Virus record (IMG/VR): IMGVR_UViG_3300036772_000567
Location: 1 to 45,833 of that record
Direction: 5' to 3' (one strand)
Length of the DNA: 45,833 nucleotides
Source of the DNA: a virus
Numbering within the stretch: the stretch's first letter is position 1; each line of letters starts with the position of its first letter. The notes beneath the pieces are model-generated. The model saw only the letters and a list, made by a program, of their open reading frames with translations, had not been told where the DNA came from and did no database searches. A program made the position numbers and the translations under genes. Below, one piece after another: positions 13,520 to 20,875 of this stretch.

Positions 13520-13560
13520 GCATACCCCACGGTATGCACACGCAAACACACAACTAACAA
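13520..13560 (+). terminator. tR1-like hairpin and C-rich region
   Basis: A perfect 7-bp stem GCATACC / GGTATGC with loop CCAC, without a T-run, followed by a C/A-rich, G-poor stretch. This fits a Rho-dependent terminator at the tR1 position. Confidence 0.5.
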
Positions 13561-13564
13561 CGGA

Positions 13565-13597
13565 AGTATCACGCATGGACATTGCAAGCACTCGCAA
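13565..13597 (-). promoter_or_regulatory. PRE: PRE promoter with CII site
   Basis: On the minus strand TTGC-GAGTGC-TTGC (13597-13584) is the direct repeat bound by CII. It is followed 13 bases later by GATACT (13570-13565) as -10. Repeat spacing and the distance to the -10 equal those of lambda PRE. It would fire leftward into cI and lies over the cII start codon. Confidence 0.85.
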
Positions 13598-13853
13598 TAA
13601 AGCGAATGAAATCACAAGCAAGATTATGAATGGCATAGCTATTCGTGGTCAGCGAGCAGTAGCAAAAGCTGTAGGTGTTAACGAGTCACAAATCACCAGA
13701 TGGAAAGAAACGATGATCCCCAAGATGGGAATGCTCCTGGCAGTTCTGGAATGGGGAGTAGAGGACGAGGAATTGTCGAAGCTGGCTAAGTCAGTAGCGC
13801 GTTTACTCACAAAAGAAAACGCCCCGGAATGCTTGGAACACTTCGAGGCGTAG
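13575..13853 (+). CDS. cII: CII transcriptional activator
   Basis: A 92-residue CII-family protein with the expected helix-turn-helix: GQRAVAKAVGVNESQITRWK, and further WKETMIPKMGMLLAVLEWGVED as in lambda CII. CII activates PRE, PI and PaQ to promote lysogeny and is degraded by FtsH unless CIII is present. The PRE site overlaps its first codons on the opposite strand, as in lambda. Confidence 0.95.
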   Translation: MDIASTRNKANEITSKIMNGIAIRGQRAVAKAVGVNESQITRWKETMIPKMGMLLAVLEWGVEDEELSKLAKSVARLLTKENAPECLEHFEA

Positions 13854-13889
13854 TTGCAAATAACTGTTCATATTCACAGGAGTCATTAT

Positions 13890-14051
13890 ATGCAAAAGAG
13901 CAGAAAACTCAAGCAAGAAGAGGAGCGGCGTTATCCAGACTCACCCGATCCAATCGTAATGGCAGCCGCCACAAACAAGCCGTTCGCTGAACGGTTTATT
14001 GGTTGTTTCAGACTGGCTAAAGCAGGGGTAAAGAATGGGCAACGCAGCTAG
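13890..14051 (+). CDS. Small basic hypothetical protein between cII and O
   Basis: I place the start at ATG 13890 (MQKSRKLKQEEERRYPDSPD), giving 53 residues. It is preceded by AGGAG, and the longer frame has no ribosome site. The product is basic (ERFIGCFRLAKAGVKNGQRS) and overlaps the O start by 17 bases. Small genes of unknown role occur here in many lambdoid phages. Confidence 0.65.
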   Translation: MQKSRKLKQEEERRYPDSPDPIVMAAATNKPFAERFIGCFRLAKAGVKNGQRS

Positions 14052-14856
14052 ATATTTACAGCTAGTACCGACATCTACAGATGTCATGGAGCGGCGCGTG
14101 GCGGATACCGATGATGGTTACACACGCATAGCTAACGAACTCTTAGAAGCGGTTATGAGCGCTGATTTAACGGCTCGACAGCTCAAGGTTGCGTTAGCCG
14201 TTATGCGCAAAACATACGGGTTCAGCAAGAAGACTGACCGGATCACAAACACTCAGATAGCAGGGATGACCGGCATTCACCACACGCATGTGTGTACCGC
14301 CAAGAATGAGATGATTGCGATGAACGTCATCATCACTTCTGGCAGTCAGATTGGAATTAACAAGGTAGTTTCTGACTGGAATTTCAACATTAGCCAAGTC
14401 AGCGAAACATTAGCCAAGTCAGCTAATAAAACATTAGCCGAAGTAGCTAACGACCATTCGCCAACTCAGCTAAACACAAAAGAAACTATTCAAAAGAAAA
14501 AAGAAACTACCCCCAACCCCCTAACGGGTGTTGAGAGTGACAGCGTCAAATCTACAAAGAAAAAACCTCGTGCAGCACGTATCCCATATCAAGCCGTAAT
14601 GGACGCCTACAACGAAACCTTCTCTGAAAGACTGCCTTTCGCTGAAACACTCAACGAAGACCGCAAGCGCGGCATAAAACGCATCTGGGGAGAAATGAAA
14701 CACCAGACGGTTGAAGCCTGCGCAGCTTACTTCCAACGATTCGCCGACACTGCCAAGCCATTTTATTTCGGTGAGAGTGATACAGGCTGGAAGGCGGATT
14801 TTGATTACCTGCTGAGAAGCAAGACGCTCGTTAAGACCAGAGAGGGAAGCCTGTGA
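14035..14856 (+). CDS. O: Replication initiator protein O
   Basis: A 273-residue protein. Its N-terminal domain is the lambda O/phage replication protein type: DGYTRIANELLEAVMSADLT, RQLKVALAVMRKTYGFSKKT, and a winged-helix segment ITNTQIAGMTGIHHTHVC. It should bind iterons inside its own gene (14387-14447) and recruit the helicase encoded next. The C-terminal part (AYNETFSERLPFAETLNEDR to the end) resembles the partner-contacting domain of other O proteins. The stop overlaps the GTG of the helicase gene. Confidence 0.9.
   Translation: MGNAARYLQLVPTSTDVMERRVADTDDGYTRIANELLEAVMSADLTARQLKVALAVMRKTYGFSKKTDRITNTQIAGMTGIHHTHVCTAKNEMIAMNVIITSGSQIGINKVVSDWNFNISQVSETLAKSANKTLAEVANDHSPTQLNTKETIQKKKETTPNPLTGVESDSVKSTKKKPRAARIPYQAVMDAYNETFSERLPFAETLNEDRKRGIKRIWGEMKHQTVEACAAYFQRFADTAKPFYFGESDTGWKADFDYLLRSKTLVKTREGSL
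14387..14447 (+). repeat. ori: Iterons of the phage replication origin
   Basis: Three direct repeats of 17 bases, ACATTAGCCAAGTCAGC, at 14387-14403, 14407-14423 and 14431-14447, the last with changes near its end. They lie in the middle of the O gene. The next 65 bases are A-rich and purine-rich, as in the DNA-unwinding part of lambda ori. Confidence 0.8.
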
Positions 14857-16202
14857 ATTCACAAACGTTAGAGAGTCAGGTCATCGGCGGCCTGCTGCTT
14901 GGCGGGGCAACTCCGGATGCCTACACCGTCTTGTCATCGCTTCCTGAAGAAGCCTTTAGCATTCGCCAGTTCCGTGAGGCTTACGCAGAAATCAAACGTC
15001 AGGCTCTGAGCAAATCCATCATCGACCCTGTGATGATCTCTCAGGTTCTTGGCGGTGAAAGCTTTGCTGACCTGTCACAGGCCGCTAAAGACACATGGAG
15101 CTATGCAAACCTCAAGGGTTACGCCGATGAAGTCCGAAAGGCGTGGCATAAGCGCCGTGTAATCGAGATTGTCTCTGAAGCACATCGCGGCATTGAGTCA
15201 TCCCGAAACAGCGAAGAGTCTGATGCGATTGTTAGCTCATTGCAGAAGCAACTCATCGATATCACCGCAGACCAGAGCGCAGTCGTTCCGGTTCACATGA
15301 AAGACCTGCTGGAAAACTACCTCACAGACTTGGAATCGCGGCAGAACGGCGATGTGAAAGCGCAGACTATTAAATTCGGAATGCCTAACTTCGACCAGGA
15401 GGTTGGCGGTCTGAACCAGACCGATTTGTTAGTACTGGCAGCGCGTCCATCCATGGGTAAAACAGAGTACGCATTAAACCTCATCCGCGGCGTGACCAAT
15501 GACGGCGGCGGGGCGCTCATGTTCAGCATGGAGATGACATCCGGGCAGATCACCGAGCGAACCATTGCTGGGTCTGGCGGCCTGTCCGTTCGCAAGCTCA
15601 AGAATCCTGACGAGCTGCGTGATGAAGATTGGGCGCGGATCTCCATGGGTGTCGCAGAGATGACCAGCAAAGATATCTGGATGGTTGACGCTACCGACCT
15701 GAGCATTGAGCAAATCCGCGCAGTTGCTGAAACCCATAAGCGCCGCTACCCGCACCTCCGAGCAATCTTCGTTGACTACATCGGCCTGATTAAAAAGCCA
15801 AAGGCAGAGCGTAATGACATCGCTGTCGGCCACATCTCACGCAACCTCAAGTTCATGGCTATGCAGCTTAAAACACCTGTAATCGCCCTGAGCCAGCTCT
15901 CACGAAAGGTTGAGGAACGCACTAACAAGCGACCGATTAACTCTGACCTGCGCGACTCCGGAGACATTGAGCAGGATGCTGACGTTATCGCCATGCTTTA
16001 CCGCGATGAGTACTACAACGAAGCCAGCCCAGCCAAAGGAATTGCAGAAGTCATCATCGGCAAAAACCGAAACGGCGAGACAGGGACCGTGTTCCAGGCA
16101 TTCCGCAATGGACACTTCAGCGAAATAGACCAGACCGAAGCGGCCAACGCATCGGCAGAACGCGCACCGGCTAAAGGCCGATACACGAAAGGGGAATTTT
16201 AA
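14853..16202 (+). CDS. DnaB-type replicative helicase
   Basis: A 449-residue DnaB-family helicase starting from GTG, overlapping the O stop. The N-terminal domain (SQVIGGLLLGGATPDAYTVL) is followed by the RecA-like motor. Walker A is ARPSMGKTEYALN, Walker B is in RAIFVDYIGLI, and the later motifs are VIALSQLSRKVEER and DLRDSGDIEQDADVIAMLYR. As in P22 gene 12, the phage brings its own helicase instead of a lambda P loader. It unwinds DNA at the phage fork. Confidence 0.95.
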   Translation: MNSQTLESQVIGGLLLGGATPDAYTVLSSLPEEAFSIRQFREAYAEIKRQALSKSIIDPVMISQVLGGESFADLSQAAKDTWSYANLKGYADEVRKAWHKRRVIEIVSEAHRGIESSRNSEESDAIVSSLQKQLIDITADQSAVVPVHMKDLLENYLTDLESRQNGDVKAQTIKFGMPNFDQEVGGLNQTDLLVLAARPSMGKTEYALNLIRGVTNDGGGALMFSMEMTSGQITERTIAGSGGLSVRKLKNPDELRDEDWARISMGVAEMTSKDIWMVDATDLSIEQIRAVAETHKRRYPHLRAIFVDYIGLIKKPKAERNDIAVGHISRNLKFMAMQLKTPVIALSQLSRKVEERTNKRPINSDLRDSGDIEQDADVIAMLYRDEYYNEASPAKGIAEVIIGKNRNGETGTVFQAFRNGHFSEIDQTEAANASAERAPAKGRYTKGEF

Positions 16203-16405
16203 TGGACACTAAGGCAGCATTTGAGAAGTGGTATATGGGACTTTGTTCCTGTCTTGATGACAAAAAGAAAATGTTTGAAACGGATGAGCTGGGATACACC
16301 GATGTTCTCACGTGGACAGCATTTGCAGGATACAAAGCAGGTATCGCAGCCAGAAATGAAGAGCTTGCCTCCCACGGAATCAGAATTAAGGGGAAGACGG
16401 AATGA
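16202..16405 (+). CDS. Small hypothetical phage protein
   Basis: A 67-residue protein coupled to the helicase gene by TAATG. The sequence LTWTAFAGYKAGIAARNEEL near the middle is the WxA-x-x-x-GY-x-AG pattern frequent in short phage proteins that end ead-like genes. No known function. Confidence 0.65.
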   Translation: MDTKAAFEKWYMGLCSCLDDKKKMFETDELGYTDVLTWTAFAGYKAGIAARNEELASHGIRIKGKTE

Positions 16406-16572
16406 AAGCTTACGAAGAAATTATGAAGGCGCTCAGTTTTTATTTCTCTGATGAGTCAACAGAGCAAATGTCTGAAGAGTCTATTTGCGAAATTATTGGG
16501 CAAGAGCATGACCCTATAGGAACCATTGCCGCCGCTCTTGATGACTACCGAGAAAGCGGAGTTAAGCCATGA
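16402..16572 (+). CDS. Small acidic hypothetical protein
   Basis: ATG at 16402, TGA at 16570-16572, 56 residues beginning MKAYEEIMKALSFYFSDEST and ending ALDDYRESGVKP. Both ends overlap neighbours in the ATGA manner. Acidic and helical. Function unknown. Confidence 0.6.
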   Translation: MKAYEEIMKALSFYFSDESTEQMSEESICEIIGQEHDPIGTIAAALDDYRESGVKP

Positions 16573-17012
16573 ATAACGATTTAGAGAAGTTCAGCGAAGA
16601 AAGGCTGAAAGAGATTGCTAATTTTGCAATGGCAGGAGCGATAGAAGTCGTGGAACTCGCCCGCATCGCCTTATCAGCAAAGCAGGCCAAGCCGGTATAT
16701 CAAATTGAAGATGCAGATGGTTGGCATGACTGCGAAAAGGAAGAATATTTATCGTTGATAAAATCACAGGGAATCCCCGATGTTTACTGTCGGGTTTTAT
16801 TCACCACCCCACAGCCAGCCCATACAGAGCAGGTGATTACGGATAATGTCAGAGATGCATTAGAGAAAGCTCTGAATGCAATGCAATTTATGGATGACAC
16901 GTTAAACAATCTTGATGCCGTTTGCGCAGAGGATGTCGAGCATGTAACTCCTGCATTCGAAGCGATACGCAAATTGCTCGCCGCCACCCCTAAACCGGAG
17001 AGTGAGCTATGA
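16569..17012 (+). CDS. Ead/Ea22-like phage protein
   Basis: A 147-residue protein with a helical N-terminus (LKEIANFAMAGAIEVVELAR), a central folded segment (KPVYQIEDADGWHDCEKEEY) and a helical C-terminus (LEKALNAMQFMDDTLNNLDA). This order is common among ead-like accessory proteins in lambdoid right arms. Role unknown. Overlaps the next gene by four bases. Confidence 0.65.
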   Translation: MNNDLEKFSEERLKEIANFAMAGAIEVVELARIALSAKQAKPVYQIEDADGWHDCEKEEYLSLIKSQGIPDVYCRVLFTTPQPAHTEQVITDNVRDALEKALNAMQFMDDTLNNLDAVCAEDVEHVTPAFEAIRKLLAATPKPESEL

Positions 17013-17227
17013 AACAGATCCAAGCCTGTTATGTTAAACCCGGTGACCGTGTATCGGTCTTCTCTGTCGAATATTTCATTCGCTATATCAGGTACCGGGG
17101 CGTTGAGATTGAATTCTCATTGCAGCCCGCGACTGAGCCGCTATCGCCGTTTACATGCAACGATGTGATATCCATGACGGTGCAATCATCGTTAATGGTG
17201 GATGTTGTCGAACCGGAGAGTGATTGA
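17009..17227 (+). CDS. Small hypothetical beta-rich protein
   Basis: A 72-residue protein (MKQIQACYVKPGDRVSVFSV, then FIRYIRYRGVEIEFSLQPAT) composed mainly of beta strands, with a KPGDRV turn as in SH3-like barrels. It sits just before ninB. No functional call. Confidence 0.6.
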   Translation: MKQIQACYVKPGDRVSVFSVEYFIRYIRYRGVEIEFSLQPATEPLSPFTCNDVISMTVQSSLMVDVVEPESD

Positions 17228-17235
17228 GGTGACAA

Positions 17236-17703
17236 GTGGACAAACAAACGTTCTACCTACGAAGTGAAGATATCCGAAGAAACCTGATAGACCATCTCAA
17301 GAACATCCAGCTAGACCAGTCAAAACCTTTCGAAGTTGAAATATCCCCTCCTAAAAGAACCCTCTCCCAGAATCGGAAAATGTGGCCTTTGCTGCATGAC
17401 CTTTCTGTGCAAGTCGTTTGGTTCGACCAGAAATACGACGAGGAAGACTGGAAGGATTTAATCACCGCTCTGGTTGCAAAAACCAAGAAGGAAGAGCAGA
17501 GGACAGCTCCTGGCATCGGCGGCGGCGTCGTCATGTTCGGTCAGCGTACCAGCAAGATGCGCGTAGCTCAGATGGTTGAAGTCATTGAGGCTATCTACTG
17601 GTTCGGCACAGAGCATGGCGTCAAATTCAGTGAAGAGTCCAAGTTAAACATCGAGTGGGCAAATCGCTGGGGTGAATCAAACAAACTTAAGCAGGTGGCG
17701 TAA
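17236..17703 (+). CDS. ninB: NinB recombination protein
   Basis: A 155-residue protein from a GTG start. It matches the NinB/Orf family of lambda: PPKRTLSQNRKMWPLLHDLS, QKYDEEDWKDLITALVAKTK and GVKFSEESKLNIEWANRW. Lambda Orf is a RecFOR-like mediator that works with SSB in phage recombination, so it may cooperate here with the phage Rad52-type annealase and SSB. First of the nin-region genes. Confidence 0.9.
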   Translation: MDKQTFYLRSEDIRRNLIDHLKNIQLDQSKPFEVEISPPKRTLSQNRKMWPLLHDLSVQVVWFDQKYDEEDWKDLITALVAKTKKEEQRTAPGIGGGVVMFGQRTSKMRVAQMVEVIEAIYWFGTEHGVKFSEESKLNIEWANRWGESNKLKQVA

Positions 17704-18140
17704 TGAATACTCAAGACAGCATCGAATTATTCGAAGCCAGAAAGAAAATCATCAAGAACTTTGTGGCAGCGCATAACGGAGTTCGGCGCGTAGATGTCCA
17801 GAACAAGCTTGGACTGAAAGACACGTTCACGGCTGACCTGCTGACGAGGGTTGTCAGGCTCGGTGAAATATATCGATTCGGTACTGGTCCGACTATTCGC
17901 TACTGGATTAGCGAGGAGCGCATGAACGAATACAACGCCTCACAGGCTGAGCCAGAACCTATCTCAGTGAAAGAGGTGGCTCCTGTCAGCAAATGCAGAC
18001 GCTCAGTATCGGCAGACCCTGAAATGATATTCCTGAGCAGAAAGCGCCCGACAGGAGTGAATGTGGTATTCGAAGAGTGCAAACAGAACTTCGGCATTCT
18101 TCCGGTATTACAGGTGATGGCTCGGAGGCTTTATGGCTAA
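17703..18140 (+). CDS. Hypothetical nin-region protein with winged-helix-like N-terminus
   Basis: A 145-residue protein coupled to ninB by TAATG. Residues about 10-70 read as a winged helix (RKKIIKNFVAAHNGVRRVDV, VQNKLGLKDTFTADLLTRVV, GTGPTIRYWISEER). The C-terminal 60 residues contain ADPEMIFLSRKRPTGVNVVF, a conserved-looking motif. DNA binding is inferred. I do not recognise a named family. Confidence 0.65.
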   Translation: MNTQDSIELFEARKKIIKNFVAAHNGVRRVDVQNKLGLKDTFTADLLTRVVRLGEIYRFGTGPTIRYWISEERMNEYNASQAEPEPISVKEVAPVSKCRRSVSADPEMIFLSRKRPTGVNVVFEECKQNFGILPVLQVMARRLYG

Positions 18141-18294
18141 TTCACCCTGGCAACGAATAGAGAACAACGCAATCTTCAAAGTATCCCACCGCAAGAAACG
18201 CAAGACCCTCCCAGCAGCAAACCAGATAGAAACCTTCGACTACGTACACGGGCTATTACGGGCCAAGTGGAACCGCATGAGGCTTACCCGATGA
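18133..18294 (+). CDS. ninE: NinE-like protein
   Basis: ATG at 18133, TGA at 18292-18294, 53 residues. The basic segment HRKKRKTLPAANQIETFDYV and the ending LLRAKWNRMRLTR parallel lambda NinE (RNKRKPIPKESDVKTFNY...WDIRWLR). Function of NinE is not known. It overlaps both neighbours, in the usual nin order ninB...ninE, ninF, ninG. Confidence 0.7.
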   Translation: MANSPWQRIENNAIFKVSHRKKRKTLPAANQIETFDYVHGLLRAKWNRMRLTR

Positions 18295-18431
18295 ATGAAG
18301 ATTCGCTATGTGCTGGCTGCGGAACGCCACTCAGTGACGATGAAGTCTATTGCTGCGAAGACTGTCGCGACTGGTGGGAAATGACGGGAGTCGAGGTTTC
18401 TGAACATCTGAGGAGTGAGAGTGATGAGTAG
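18291..18431 (+). CDS. ninF: NinF-like zinc-finger protein
   Basis: ATG at 18291, TAG at 18429-18431, 46 residues. CAGCGTPLSDDEVYCCEDC gives C-x2-C and CC-x2-C pairs, matching lambda NinF (CANCGQKL...VCEHCC). The tail is acidic. Likely a small zinc-binding protein of unknown role. Confidence 0.65.
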   Translation: MNEDSLCAGCGTPLSDDEVYCCEDCRDWWEMTGVEVSEHLRSESDE

Positions 18432-18657
18432 AATAGTGATTTTAGGTTTAACCGGTGCGATAACGTCTTGCATGCAAAGGCTCCGTTCTGGGCACGATGT
18501 TGAGATATCCACTGGCTTCAACCTTCCGAAAGAGGCCTACTTCTCTGTCGAGGCTAAAGCTGAAAAACAAAGTGAGGCATGGCAAGAAAAACCAAGCCGT
18601 AATGCCGGATTTGCCCGTGCTAAGCGAGCAGCCAAAAGGCGGGGTAGAGCAAGATGA
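18424..18657 (+). CDS. Small hypothetical nin-region protein
   Basis: I place the start at ATG 18424 (MSRIVILGLTGAITSCMQRL), overlapping the ninF stop. An in-frame ATG nine bases upstream also exists. The 77-residue product ends in a strongly basic tail (FARAKRAAKRRGRAR). It overlaps ninG by four bases. Family not recognised. Confidence 0.6.
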   Translation: MSRIVILGLTGAITSCMQRLRSGHDVEISTGFNLPKEAYFSVEAKAEKQSEAWQEKPSRNAGFARAKRAAKRRGRAR

Positions 18658-19295
18658 AAGACCCGAGGCTACGCAAAGAGCCAAAGAAGCCCAAACCGAA
18701 AATCTGCCCAATCTGCTCCACCGAATACACCCCTCGAAGTTCTCTCCAAAAAGTTTGCCACAACTACAAATGCGCTATCACCTTCAATAAGCAACGTGAT
18801 GCTGAGATAGCAGAGCGTGAATCTCGCAAGCAGGAACGCATACAGCGCGACGATTTGAAGAAGCGAAGGGAAAAGCTCAAGACCAAATCGGACTGGAACA
18901 AAGAGGCTCAGGTAGCAGTTAACAGGTTCATTTTCTGGCGTGATTACGGTAAGCCCTGCATAGCATGCGGTAAGCCACTCAATTACGGCGTTCGTGGCGG
19001 GGCAGTGGATGCCAGTCATTACCGGTCGAGAGGTTCAGCATCACACCTCCGATTTTACACCTTCAACATCGCAGCTGGATGCGTCCGGTGCAATCGAGAG
19101 CTATCAGGCAACCCAATACCATTCCGCATAAATCTAATCGCACGTTACGGCGTTGAGCGCGTTGAGCGAATAGAGCACGACAACACTCCTCGTAAATTCG
19201 ACATCCCATATCTGCAGCGCGTGAAAGCAATATTTACTCGCCGGGCTCGTCATTACGAAAAACTCCGCAAGCGACAAATGGAGATAGCAGCATGA
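18654..19295 (+). CDS. ninG: NinG (Rap-like) recombination protein
   Basis: A 213-residue NinG/Rap protein. It has an N-terminal zinc cluster (KICPICSTEYTPRSSLQKVC), a basic coiled segment (ERESRKQERIQRDDLKKRRE), and a HNH-like core with CIACGKPL, DASHYRSRGSASHLRF and CVRCNRELSGNPIPFR. Lambda Rap is a structure-specific nuclease acting on branched DNA such as Holliday junctions and D-loops. It completes the phage recombination set with NinB, SSB and the annealase. Confidence 0.9.
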   Translation: MKDPRLRKEPKKPKPKICPICSTEYTPRSSLQKVCHNYKCAITFNKQRDAEIAERESRKQERIQRDDLKKRREKLKTKSDWNKEAQVAVNRFIFWRDYGKPCIACGKPLNYGVRGGAVDASHYRSRGSASHLRFYTFNIAAGCVRCNRELSGNPIPFRINLIARYGVERVERIEHDNTPRKFDIPYLQRVKAIFTRRARHYEKLRKRQMEIAA

Positions 19296-19426
19296 CCCAA
19301 TACGACAGATTCGAACTAGCCCGGCTCGCCGAGGAAGAAAAGCTTATCGAGCAAAAGCTAAATCGTATTCGTGAGCAGCGCCGCGAAATCATCAACAGGT
19401 CAGATGCTAATAAGGTGAAGGTATGA
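19292..19426 (+). CDS. Small coiled-coil protein upstream of Q
   Basis: ATG at 19292, TGA at 19424-19426, 44 residues: MTQYDRFELARLAEEEKLIE, then QKLNRIREQRREIINRSDAN and KVKV. Almost entirely a charged amphipathic helix. Overlaps ninG and Q by four bases each. Function unknown. Confidence 0.6.
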   Translation: MTQYDRFELARLAEEEKLIEQKLNRIREQRREIINRSDANKVKV

Positions 19427-20235
19427 AACTGGAATCAATATCGAAATACTTCTTTGCGAAAAGCACGATGATCAGCGACTCACCTCGGGCAACCGCTTCT
19501 GACACTCTCACCGGAACAGACATCATGGCCGCTTTAGGGTTGGCAGACCTCAAAAGCGGCTTTGGATTAGATTTGTTCTTGGCTAAGCAGGGAATTAGCA
19601 AACCAGACAAGGCCGTGGAAAGTCTGTGCCGGTTTGCTGAAAAACAATTACATCAATACAGAGCTGTGGCTCAGCTCGAAGAAGATATTAAACATCACGT
19701 ACTGCAAATACTCGCAACTTTCGCATATCAGGATTACTCCAGGAGCGCGGCAAGCGTCCGGACGTGTGATTGCTGCGGCGGGGAGGGCTTCAAGGAGGCA
19801 GAAGTTTTCACAATGAAATCTGCTTTCGGCGTTGCCCGGCCAGAAGAGTTTACTGGCGTGGTTCGAGTAAGTGAGCAGTTGGCCTGCAACGTGGCAACTC
19901 AACGGCGCGAAGTGGTCAGGGTGCTGTGTAAGCCATGCGATGGGAAAGGGGTGATTAGCAATGCCTGCCGGTGTCACGGAAAGGGCGTAGTGCTGGACAA
20001 AGAGCAAACGGAATTGCAGGGCGTACCGGTTCAGAAAGAATGCCCGAAATGTTCAGGGCGTGGCTATGCCAGATTACCGGCTGAGAACGTTCGTAGGGCA
20101 ATTTGCGGTGAGGTGATGGAATTAACAGAGCCAACGTGGAGGAGGAACTTCAAGCCTCTCTACGAGGCTATGATAACTCGATGCCACGTTGAGGAGTCAG
20201 AGGCTGAGATGATGCTGTCAAAAGTAACTATGTGA
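19423..20235 (+). CDS. Q: Late antiterminator Q (phage 82/21 class)
   Basis: A 270-residue Q with a DnaJ-like cysteine cluster. CDCCGGEGF (about 114-122), CKPCDGKG, CRCHGKG and CPKCSGRGYARL provide CxxCxGxG-type zinc ligands. This is the Q class that differs from lambda Q. It engages RNA polymerase paused at PR' and allows it to read through the terminators at 20361 and 20737 into lysis and structural genes. Last gene of the rightward early operon. Confidence 0.9.
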   Translation: MKLESISKYFFAKSTMISDSPRATASDTLTGTDIMAALGLADLKSGFGLDLFLAKQGISKPDKAVESLCRFAEKQLHQYRAVAQLEEDIKHHVLQILATFAYQDYSRSAASVRTCDCCGGEGFKEAEVFTMKSAFGVARPEEFTGVVRVSEQLACNVATQRREVVRVLCKPCDGKGVISNACRCHGKGVVLDKEQTELQGVPVQKECPKCSGRGYARLPAENVRRAICGEVMELTEPTWRRNFKPLYEAMITRCHVEESEAEMMLSKVTM

Positions 20236-20277
20236 GAATTATTTTCTACGAATTAACTCATATTAAGAAAATGGTTA

Positions 20278-20306
20278 TTGACAACTTGACGAAAGTAGCC
20301 CAAAAT
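20278..20306 (+). promoter_or_regulatory. PR': Late promoter PR'
   Basis: -35 TTGACA (20278-20283), 17-bp spacer, -10 CAAAAT (20301-20306), 43 bases after Q and 55 bases before an intrinsic terminator, the arrangement needed for Q action. A second TTGAC lies in the spacer. Confidence 0.7.
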
Positions 20307-20360
20307 CAACGCTAACACTACAAATCCGTGAATCTGTTACGGTGAGTGAAAAGCATAATG

Positions 20361-20392
20361 AAAGCCCTGAGTTAATAGCTCGGGGCTTTTTT
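20361..20392 (+). terminator. tR'-like late-leader terminator
   Basis: AGCCCTGAG / CTCGGGGCT, 9 pairs with one T-G, loop of 7, followed by six T residues. It would stop PR' transcripts until Q is made. Confidence 0.85.
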
Positions 20393-20393
20393 G

Positions 20394-20666
20394 TTATTTA
20401 ATTTTTATATACGCTTCACCCATAGAAAGCCAAATGCACTCGAAGTTATTATCAATTCCGTACAGTAACTTCCGCATGGCATCTGCATTTGTGTCGGAGG
20501 TAATCATAATGAATACCGATGTTTTTTCGTTTATATAGGCACCAAAATCAGCAGAAGCTCCAGATGCGATTTGGGTAAAGAGTTTATATCCATCACGATT
20601 TACTGCGATAAAATCCTTAACTGATTTGATGGAATCATTATCTATTCGGAATACATAGCTGCCCAT
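20394..20666 (-). CDS. Antisense-oriented hypothetical gene in the late leader
   Basis: A 90-residue protein encoded against the late operon, between tR' and the holin gene. It begins MGSYVFRIDNDSIKSVKDFI and has a central segment SGASADFGAYINEKTSVFIM followed by alternating strands and helices. An AAGGA lies about 10 bases before ATG. Its orientation and flanking terminators on both sides mark it as a moron-type cargo gene probably expressed in the lysogen. I see no clear promoter. Function unknown. Confidence 0.6.
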   Translation of the reverse strand: MGSYVFRIDNDSIKSVKDFIAVNRDGYKLFTQIASGASADFGAYINEKTSVFIMITSDTNADAMRKLLYGIDNNFECIWLSMGEAYIKIK

Positions 20667-20678
20667 ATATGGAAATCC

Positions 20679-20700
20679 TTACGCTCGGGAAAGAGCGTAA
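20679..20700. repeat. 8-bp inverted repeat in front of the 20394-20666 gene
   Basis: TTACGCTC-GGGAAA-GAGCGTAA, perfect 8-bp arms, 12 bases upstream of that gene's start. It could be an operator or leader hairpin. Confidence 0.6.
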
Positions 20701-20736
20701 ATCATAAAGTAAATATCATATTTCAGCATTCCTTTT

Positions 20737-20762
20737 AAGGCTGCCTATTGGCGGCCTTTTTT
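20737..20762 (+). terminator. Intrinsic terminator before the lysis genes
   Basis: AAGGCTGCC-TATT-GGCGGCCTT followed by T residues. A second block in the late leader, overcome by Q-modified polymerase. Confidence 0.8.
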
Positions 20763-20875
20763 AATGTCCAAATTTAGAGCCACGCCAATCAGCGAAACTT
20801 AAACCCTTTTTCCATGCGGTCGCGGCTCTATTCCCTATGACTAATACACGGCCTGCCACTACGAGAGGTTACCGG

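Noticed and set aside
13520-13537. GCATACC/GGTATGC hairpin as an alternative boxB
   Set aside because: It lies about 40 bases after boxA and has no counterpart at nutL, whereas the GAACTC hairpin occurs at both nut sites. Kept as a tR1-like element.
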